Shown: positions 5,612 to 11,236 of the stretch, one piece after another
How positions within the stretch are numbered: the stretch's first letter is position 1
Layout of the letters: every line of letters starts with the position of its first letter
Origin: JBBSEZ01 sp038239195
Lineage (GTDB): Bacteria > Planctomycetota > Planctomycetia > Gemmatales > Gemmataceae
DNA length: 13,143 nucleotides
Assembly: GCA_038239195.1 (NCBI GenBank)
Contig: JBBSEZ010000282.1
Coordinates: forward strand, 1 to 13,143
Direction: 5' to 3'
Translations under genes and position numbers: made by a program
Notes under the pieces: generated by a model
What the model saw: the letters and a program-made list of their open reading frames with translations, nothing else
Databases searched by the model: none
What the model was told of the DNA's origin: nothing

Positions 5612-6931
5612 ATGAGCGCGCGGCGAACGATCCTGGTGGCGCTGGTGCTGACCGTGAGCGTTGCGCCCGCCGGGGCCCAGCGCCGGGCGCCGCGCTACGT
5701 GGGCCCGGGGTCGTCGCGGTCGGCCCGGGTGCCGCCGGGCCTACGGCCACTGGGCCCCGGCTTCCACGCGCGGGTGAAGGTGCTGGCCCCCACGCGCTTC
5801 GACTGGGCGTTCGCCGTCCCGCCTGGCAACGCGACCTTCCCCAAGGCGATGGCCGACTACGTGCCGACGCGGACGTTCTATCAGGCGTTCGTCCCGGGCG
5901 GCTACAACCACCGCACGCCGCAACCACTCGTCCTCTGGCTCTCGGCCGACAACGACCCGGACGACTGGAAGAACTGGGATGCGCTCTGCACCCGGCACGG
6001 GGCTCTCTTCGTCGCGCCGTACCAGGCCGGCAAGGACGTTCCCGAGGCCCGGCGGGTGCGCATCGCCCTCGACGTGCTCGACGACGCCCGCCGCCGGTGG
6101 AACATCGATGCCGACCGCTGTTACGTCGCGGGCATGGGCACCGGAGGGATCACCGCCAGCGCCCTGGCGTTCGCCTTGCCGGAGGCGTTTGGGGGCGTGA
6201 TGGCGATCGAAGCGGGCCGGGCGCCCCGCCTGGAGCCAGACCTGCGCGAGCGCGTCAAGGATCGGCTCAGCGTGGCCCTGCTCACCTTGAAGCGATCGCC
6301 GGGGCGGCTGGAGCTGGAGCGCTTCCTGGCGCCGCTCCTGCGCGACTGCAAGGTCAACGCTCGACTGTGGGCCCACGCGGGGGAGGACGCGCTACCGAGC
6401 CCCCTGGTGCTCGAAGAGGCGTTCGCCTGGCTCGAAGCAGGGCGGGCGCGACGGCAGGCTGTGGCCGTGCTCTTTGTTGCGAGCCGAATCGGGAGCGGAG
6501 GCCCGCCCAATGACGAGTCGTGGGCCCAGGCGCTGCTGGACGAGGGGGCACAGCGCCAGATCAACGACGCCACGCGCACCGTCGGGCTGATGCAGTGGCG
6601 CGCCGCGACGACGCGCTTCAACGGCACCGCAGCGGCCAAGGAGGCCGACCGCCGGTTGCGGGCCTACAACGCGCGGGCTCGCGTTTCGTGGCAGGAGCTC
6701 TATCGCGCCGATTTGCAGCAGTACGCCTATCGGCAGGCGCGCGCCTACGCCGCCTACCTGGACGTGGCCCTGCGGGAGCGCGCGGCCGCGCAGCGCGAGC
6801 CCCTGGTCCGAACGGCCATCGCGCACTGGTCGCTCGTGCAAGAGCAGGGCGAGGGGACGAAGATGGGAGCGGAGGCGAAGAAGCGCCTCGAGAAGTTGAA
6901 GGCGGAGCTGGCGAGGCTGGCAGGCGGGTGA
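5612..6931 (+). CDS. exported alpha/beta-hydrolase-like protein without the nucleophile serine
   Basis: The 439-residue product has a signal peptide (MSARRTILVALVLTVSVAPAGA). Residues about 85-260 follow the layout of PHB-depolymerase/feruloyl-esterase-like hydrolases: FVPGGYNHRTPQPLVLWLSADN (93-114) for the first core strands, a DVLDDARRRWNIDADRCYVAGMGTGG stretch (154-179) for the helix and strand before the nucleophile elbow, then a FALPEAFGGVMAIEAG helix-strand segment. The elbow reads G-M-G-T-G (174-178), with glycine 176 at the place of the serine in GxSxG, so ordinary serine-esterase catalysis is not expected. The C-terminal part (about 300-439) is helical, charged and possibly coiled-coil or TPR-like. 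It is encoded divergently from the CxxC paralogs. The ATG at 5612 begins directly with the signal peptide. A non-catalytic binding role is an inference. Confidence 0.8.
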   Translation: MSARRTILVALVLTVSVAPAGAQRRAPRYVGPGSSRSARVPPGLRPLGPGFHARVKVLAPTRFDWAFAVPPGNATFPKAMADYVPTRTFYQAFVPGGYNHRTPQPLVLWLSADNDPDDWKNWDALCTRHGALFVAPYQAGKDVPEARRVRIALDVLDDARRRWNIDADRCYVAGMGTGGITASALAFALPEAFGGVMAIEAGRAPRLEPDLRERVKDRLSVALLTLKRSPGRLELERFLAPLLRDCKVNARLWAHAGEDALPSPLVLEEAFAWLEAGRARRQAVAVLFVASRIGSGGPPNDESWAQALLDEGAQRQINDATRTVGLMQWRAATTRFNGTAAAKEADRRLRAYNARARVSWQELYRADLQQYAYRQARAYAAYLDVALRERAAAQREPLVRTAIAHWSLVQEQGEGTKMGAEAKKRLEKLKAELARLAGG

Positions 6932-7008
6932 GTTCGCGCTTGCCTCGCGCTGCCAAACGGGCCACAATGCACCAGCGCACGCCGCACTCCGCAGCGAACG
7001 AGGCAATC

Positions 7009-8367
7009 GTGAAACCCACCGACATCCGCGTCGAAGACGTCTCCTTCTCCTACGAAGACCATCTCTATCGCACGCCCATCAAGTTCGGCGGCATCGCCCT
7101 CGACCGCGTCACCCTGCTCAACGTCGAGTGCGCGGTCAGCACGAGGGCCGGAAAGAGGGCGCGCGGCTTCGGTTCGATGCCGCTCGGCAACGTCTGGTCG
7201 TTCCCCTCGCGCGTGCTGGGCTACGCCGACACCCTCGCCGCCATGAAGGCACTCGCCGAGCGCGTTTGCGATTCGACGGCCAACTGCAAGGAGGTCGGGC
7301 ACCCGATCGACCTCGCCCACGCCCTGGAGCCGGAGCACCACAAGGCGGCGAGCGAAGTGACGCAGGCCCTCCACCTGGCCGAGCCCATTCCGCCGCTCTG
7401 CACGCTGGTCGTCGCCAGCCCCTTCGACGCGGCCCTGCACGACGCCTTCGGCAAGGCCCACGGGCTGAACTGCTACCACACCTACGGGCCCGATTTCCTG
7501 AGCCACGACCTCGGGCATTATCTCGGCGCCGAGTTCGAGGGCGAGGAGTTGGGGAGCTACCTGGCCCGCGAGCCGCAGGAGCGCATGCCGCTCTATCACC
7601 TCGTCGGCGCCCTCGACCCGCTGACGCCGGCCGACGTCAAGCAGCCGGTCGGCGATGGCCTACCCGAGGCGCTGGGCGAGTGGATCGCGTTCAACGGGCT
7701 CACGCACGTCAAGATCAAGCTCAACGGCGATGACCTCGCCTGGGACGTGGAGCGCATCGTCGGCGTCGAGGCGGTGAGCGTCGAGGCCCAAAGGAAGCGC
7801 GGCGTCGAGACGTGGCGCTACTCGCTCGACTTCAACGAGCGCTGCGGTAGCGTCGGCTACTTGATGGAACTGTTGAGCCGCTTGCGGGAGCGTGCCCCGC
7901 ACGGCTTCGAGCGCATCGCCTACGTGGAGCAGCCGACCGCGCGCGACCTGAAGGCGGACCGGGCCAACGTGATGCACGAGGCGGCGAAGGTGCGCCCCGT
8001 GGTGATCGACGAATCGCTGCTCGACCTGGAGAGCTTGCGGCTGGCGCGAGAGATGGGCTACACGGGGGCCGCGCTCAAGGCGTGCAAAGGACAGAGCCAG
8101 TCCCTCTTGCTGGCGGCCGCGGCCAGAAAGTACGGGATGTTCCTGTGCGTGCAGGACCTGACTTGCCCGGGGGCGTCGCTGATCCACTCGGCGGGGCTGG
8201 CGGCGCACGTGCCGGGGGTGTCGGCGATCGAGTCGAACGCGCGCCAGTATTGCCCTGCGGCCAACCGGCCCTGGGAGGAGCGCTTCCCCGGCACGTTCCG
8301 AATCACGGCCGGGACGATGCGGACGGGCGAGCTCACGGGGCCGGGGCTGGGGGCGGTGGCGCCGTGA
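7009..8367 (+). CDS. enolase-superfamily (mandelate racemase/muconate lactonizing type) enzyme
   Basis: This is a cytoplasmic 452-residue enzyme of the MR/MLE group, which abstracts a proton alpha to a carboxylate and stabilises the enolate with Mg2+. Visible signature positions are the KxK acid/base pair in VKIKLNG (Lys235, Lys237), metal ligands in SLDFNE (Asp274), YVEQPT (Glu307) and VVIDES (Asp334/Glu335), and the second-face lysine region LKACKGQS (Lys357, Lys360). The substrate is not readable; dehydratase, epimerase or racemase activity are all possible. I chose the GTG at 7009: GAGG lies five bases upstream and the product then begins with the typical M-K-x-T-D-I-R-V-E strand. An ATG at 6967 would add 14 residues and lacks a clear ribosome site. 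The gene follows the hydrolase-fold gene by 77 bases, and its last 35 bases overlap the convergent Rpn gene. Confidence 0.9.
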   Translation: MKPTDIRVEDVSFSYEDHLYRTPIKFGGIALDRVTLLNVECAVSTRAGKRARGFGSMPLGNVWSFPSRVLGYADTLAAMKALAERVCDSTANCKEVGHPIDLAHALEPEHHKAASEVTQALHLAEPIPPLCTLVVASPFDAALHDAFGKAHGLNCYHTYGPDFLSHDLGHYLGAEFEGEELGSYLAREPQERMPLYHLVGALDPLTPADVKQPVGDGLPEALGEWIAFNGLTHVKIKLNGDDLAWDVERIVGVEAVSVEAQRKRGVETWRYSLDFNERCGSVGYLMELLSRLRERAPHGFERIAYVEQPTARDLKADRANVMHEAAKVRPVVIDESLLDLESLRLAREMGYTGAALKACKGQSQSLLLAAAARKYGMFLCVQDLTCPGASLIHSAGLAAHVPGVSAIESNARQYCPAANRPWEERFPGTFRITAGTMRTGELTGPGLGAVAP

Positions 8368-9301
8368 GCAGCCCGCGCAGGTCGTCGAGGCTGGCCGTCT
8401 TGATGGCGTGGAGGAACGCTTCCAGCGCCTTCGGGTCGGTTTGCTGGCGAACCGCAGGCAGCAGAGCCGTGCCTTCCTCGCTAAACTTCAGGTCTAGCGC
8501 GACCTCGATCCCTGCCAACAGCCCCTTCTCCAGGCCCTTCTCCAGGCCCTGTTCCAGGCCTTTCTCCATGCCGACGCGCTCAAAACTGGTGACGAATGGC
8601 ATCTTCCTCTCCTGTTCGAACTGACTCAGTTCCTGCGTGACGAGCCGCTCCAGTTCCTCGGGCAAGTCGAGCAGCCAGTCGATGAAGCGCACGCGGTGGC
8701 GAACGTCCTCGGCCTCCCACTTCCGGTCGTGCAGCCCCTTGAGCAGCCGCACCTTCTGGGCCCGCCTTGCCTCCCGGTCCTCCCGCGTCGCCTGCGCTTG
8801 CAGGTGCGCCAGCACCAGCAAGGCGAAGGGGTTGTCGCTCGCCTCCAGTTCCGCGAGGCGGCCCGCGTAGGAGAGCAACTTGGCCGTCCCGAACTCGAAC
8901 TGCTTGGAGCAGCCCCACAACCCGGCCGCGTAGCTCGCCGGCTCCCAGTTCGGGTTGTCGTCGCCGTAGACGACCAGGCTGACCACCGGCTGATTGTAAC
9001 GATCTTCCGCCCGATAGTTGTAGACGTAAACGCGCCGCTCGAAGCCGGCCTCCTCCTGGCTCTGCACCTCGACGTGCAGGTAGACGGCGTCGCCCGTGTC
9101 CTTGCGGTAGACCTTCACGAGCTTGTCCACCCTGCGGCGGCCCACGTCCCCTTCCGGCGCCAACTTCTGCAGTTCCGTGTCCAGCGTCTCGTAGTCCCGC
9201 GACCAGTCGATCTGCGCGAAGATCTCGGGGAAGAAGAACGCCAGGAACAGCGGGAAGTAATGGTCCAACGCCTCTTTCCACGGGCTGTCGTAGTCGCTCA
9301 T
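8333..9301 (-). CDS. Rpn-family PD-(D/E)xK nuclease-like protein
   Basis: The 322-residue product resembles the Rpn/transposase_31-like proteins, which are recombination-promoting nucleases or domesticated relatives. The PD-(D/E)xK core is visible as Asp59 in RRRVDKLVKVY and Glu78-x-Gln80 in YLHVEVQSQ, and the N-terminus DYDSPWKEALDHYFPLFLAFFFP is typical. The C-terminal third holds the characteristic GMEKGLEQGLEKGLEKG repeat (244-260), followed by a helical tail and a Pro/Ala end (314-322). The ATG at 9301 has GAGG seven bases upstream; a GTG three bases earlier is too close to that site. The gene follows the MFS gene by 25 bases on the same strand, so it may ride on that transcript, but a functional tie is not implied. 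There are no inverted repeats around it that would mark an active element. Confidence 0.85.
   Translation of the reverse strand: MSDYDSPWKEALDHYFPLFLAFFFPEIFAQIDWSRDYETLDTELQKLAPEGDVGRRRVDKLVKVYRKDTGDAVYLHVEVQSQEEAGFERRVYVYNYRAEDRYNQPVVSLVVYGDDNPNWEPASYAAGLWGCSKQFEFGTAKLLSYAGRLAELEASDNPFALLVLAHLQAQATREDREARRAQKVRLLKGLHDRKWEAEDVRHRVRFIDWLLDLPEELERLVTQELSQFEQERKMPFVTSFERVGMEKGLEQGLEKGLEKGLLAGIEVALDLKFSEEGTALLPAVRQQTDPKALEAFLHAIKTASLDDLRGLLTAPPPPAPAP
8524..8571 (-). repeat. four 12-bp units encoding the GLEK/GLEQ repeat
   Basis: Four 12-base units (8524-8535, 8536-8547, 8548-8559, 8560-8571) of the form CCTTCTCCAGGC encode the repeated GLEK, GLEK, GLEQ, GMEK block of the Rpn-like protein. The first two units are identical, the third differs at two positions and the fourth at two. 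Such in-frame arrays change length by whole four-residue steps, and similar repeats are usual in this protein family. Confidence 0.8.
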
Positions 9302-9326
9302 CACGCCACCTCGTACCCCTGCCGAA

Positions 9327-10835
9327 TCACTCGGGCAGCGCCTTGCCGCGCGTCTCCGGCGCCAGCCAGATCACGGCCAGCCCCACCAGATAGATGAACG
9401 CCAGCGCCGAGCAGGCGCGAGCGAAGTCGGGCGGCTTGCCCATCAGCACGGGCACCTGGAGCACGCCGACCGCGGCCAGGATGCGGCCGAAGTTGAAGCC
9501 GAAGCCCTGCCCCGTGGCCCGCACGCGCGTGGGGAACAGTTCGGGCAGGTAGAGCGGCAGCCAGCCGTAGAACGACGCCGAGCAGGCCCCCGCCAGGAAG
9601 GCCGTCAAGAGGAACTGCGGGCCGAACGTGGTGTTGCCCTGGTAGAAAAGCAGCACGGCGCCGAGCGACGCGAGACACAGGAAGAAGTAGGCGATCCGTC
9701 GCCCCGCCCACCCGGCGAGCAGGGCCCCCCCTAGCGAGCCCAGCACCGCCCCGAATGCCGAGGCGATCTGCGTGTGCTCCTTCCAGTTCCGGACCACGTC
9801 CTTCATCCCGGGGTCTTGCCGAACCGCCTGGGCGCCGAGTTGATGGGCCCACACCGACGCCCACTGCACCGCCCCCCACGTCGCCAGCAGCGGCACCCCA
9901 CTGAGCAGGGCCGCCAGCAGCATCTTCTTCAAGATGTCGTTGCGCGATTCGAGCGCCTCGCCCGAGCGGCGCAGGTAGCCGAAGATCGGGAACAGGTAGC
10001 ACCCCGCCACCAAGACGAGCGCCACCAGCGTGGCGGGCAGGCGAATGGCGAGGCTGTCTACCTGAAGCCAGACGACGAGCAGGATCGTGCAAACGCCGAC
10101 GCCGGCGAGGACGGCGAGCAGGTCGAGGCTGGACCACGACGACGTGGCCCCGCGCTTCTGCTCCTTGTCCCAGCTCGCCGATTCGGGCACGAACAGCCGG
10201 ACGAAGAAGGTCAGCACGGCGGGGAGGGCGCCGCAGACCATGAGCAAGCGCCACTCGACCCAGCCCTCGGAAAGGCCCAGCGAGGCCAGCCCCCCACGCA
10301 CCGAACCCAGACCAAGACTCAGAACGCCCACCAGCATGTAGCCGACGTTGGCGGCCGCGCCGATCAGGCCCGCGAGGAGGGCGCGCGAGCGCCCGCCCCA
10401 GACCTCCATGACCAGGGCCACGCCCAGCGACCACTCGCCGCCCATGCCGAGGGCGGCCAGGAAGCGGATCGGCACCATCTGCCAGGGGGCCGTGGCAAAG
10501 CCGGCCAGCCCGCTACAAAGGGCGTAGGTGAGGATGCTCAGGCTCATGGCCCGCACCCGGCCCAGGCGATCGCCCAGCCAGCCGAAAAGCACGCCCCCTG
10601 TCGCCGCCCCCACCAGGAAGCTGGCGTTGATCAGGGCGTTCCAGTGGCTGACCAGGTCGTCCATCTGCTCGTGGGTCAGCTCGGCGCCCCCGGCGCGGAG
10701 CAGGTCCAGGAGCGCAGGCCGGGCCACCATCGGGAACAGCCCCATCTCGAAGCCGTCGAACAGCCAGCCGAGCAGCGCCGCCGTCAGCGCCAGCCACTTC
10801 CCCCGCCCCTCGTTCGTCCGTTCGCTGTCGCCCAT
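9327..10835 (-). CDS. MFS transporter, sugar/organic-acid porter type
   Basis: This 502-residue integral membrane transporter has about twelve hydrophobic segments. Family marks include FDGFEMG in the first span (27-33), the loop 2-3 motif GWLGDRLGR (85-93), RFLAALGMGGEWSLG (124-138) in the fourth span, PESASW in the central region and PETRGKALPE at the C-terminus. These fit the sugar-porter, sialate (NanT-like) and aromatic-acid (AAHS-like) branches; the substrate cannot be fixed. An unusual feature is a long soluble-looking loop with DPGMKDVVRNWKEHTQ in the second half. The ATG at 10835 gives the normal short cytoplasmic N-terminus before span 1, although its ribosome site is weak. In-frame alternatives (ATG at 10892 or further upstream) would add non-conserved, Arg/Pro-rich sequence. 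Confidence 0.88.
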   Translation of the reverse strand: MGDSERTNEGRGKWLALTAALLGWLFDGFEMGLFPMVARPALLDLLRAGGAELTHEQMDDLVSHWNALINASFLVGAATGGVLFGWLGDRLGRVRAMSLSILTYALCSGLAGFATAPWQMVPIRFLAALGMGGEWSLGVALVMEVWGGRSRALLAGLIGAAANVGYMLVGVLSLGLGSVRGGLASLGLSEGWVEWRLLMVCGALPAVLTFFVRLFVPESASWDKEQKRGATSSWSSLDLLAVLAGVGVCTILLVVWLQVDSLAIRLPATLVALVLVAGCYLFPIFGYLRRSGEALESRNDILKKMLLAALLSGVPLLATWGAVQWASVWAHQLGAQAVRQDPGMKDVVRNWKEHTQIASAFGAVLGSLGGALLAGWAGRRIAYFFLCLASLGAVLLFYQGNTTFGPQFLLTAFLAGACSASFYGWLPLYLPELFPTRVRATGQGFGFNFGRILAAVGVLQVPVLMGKPPDFARACSALAFIYLVGLAVIWLAPETRGKALPE

Positions 10836-11236
10836 GTCGGTATCGTCTCGTCGGTCCACCGCCGTCCACGCTGCCCACACCTCGCCCAGCATAGCCGGTC
10901 GGCGAGGGGGGCCCAAACAAAAGGTGCGGCGTAAGGGCCGATTTACCCCACGAACGGTCCCCCCTGGCGTGGCCGCCTTGGCATGGCCTTTGCTCCCGAT
11001 AGTGGTTTGGCGCGGGCCTTGTGGAACAGGCGCCCTGTTCCACGAGCGCAAGACTACCCGCGGCGCTCGTTCCCTGGACGTGGCGAGACCGCGTCCCGAA
11101 GAAATTCAGGCAACGTTTGCGGGACCGCCTTGTGTGCGGCCTCGACGTCGCCGACAATGCAGCCCCCGGGGCCTTGGCTCGCGAGGCCCCCTTGGTCGAG
11201 CTCCCCCGGATTGCAGCATGAAGAGGAGGTTGAGTG
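10836..11236. other. divergent intergenic region with palindromes
   Basis: This 401-base stretch separates the MFS gene from the WxxGxW gene. It has no frame with protein-like composition on either strand. It contains a perfect hairpin at 11021-11043, a second weaker hairpin at 11168-11190 (GGGGCCT, 9-base loop, AGGCCCC) and, at its right end, a strong AGGAGG ribosome site for the gene at 11237. I see no well-spaced -35/-10 pair for either gene; a TATGCT on the minus strand near 10890 has no matching -35 at the usual distance. Confidence 0.5.
11021..11043. repeat. perfect hairpin GTGGAACAGG-CGC-CCTGTTCCAC
   Basis: Two perfect 10-base arms (11021-11030 and 11034-11043) flank a three-base loop. 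It lies between divergent genes, about 190 bases from each start, so it does not terminate either of them. It could be an operator, an interspersed palindromic element of the planctomycete type, or the terminator of an unseen small RNA, though no T-run follows on either strand. Confidence 0.6.

Noticed and set aside
6967..7008. ATG at 6967 as start of the enolase-family gene
   Set aside because: No clear ribosome site, and the added 14 residues do not look like the family N-terminus; the GTG at 7009 has GAGG upstream and starts at the first conserved strand.
8524..8571. 12-bp array as a CRISPR array
   Set aside because: There are no spacers; the units are contiguous, in frame and encode a known protein repeat.
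8333..9301. Rpn-like gene as part of an active mobile element
   Set aside because: No flanking inverted repeats, target duplications or partner recombinase genes are visible; base composition matches its neighbours.
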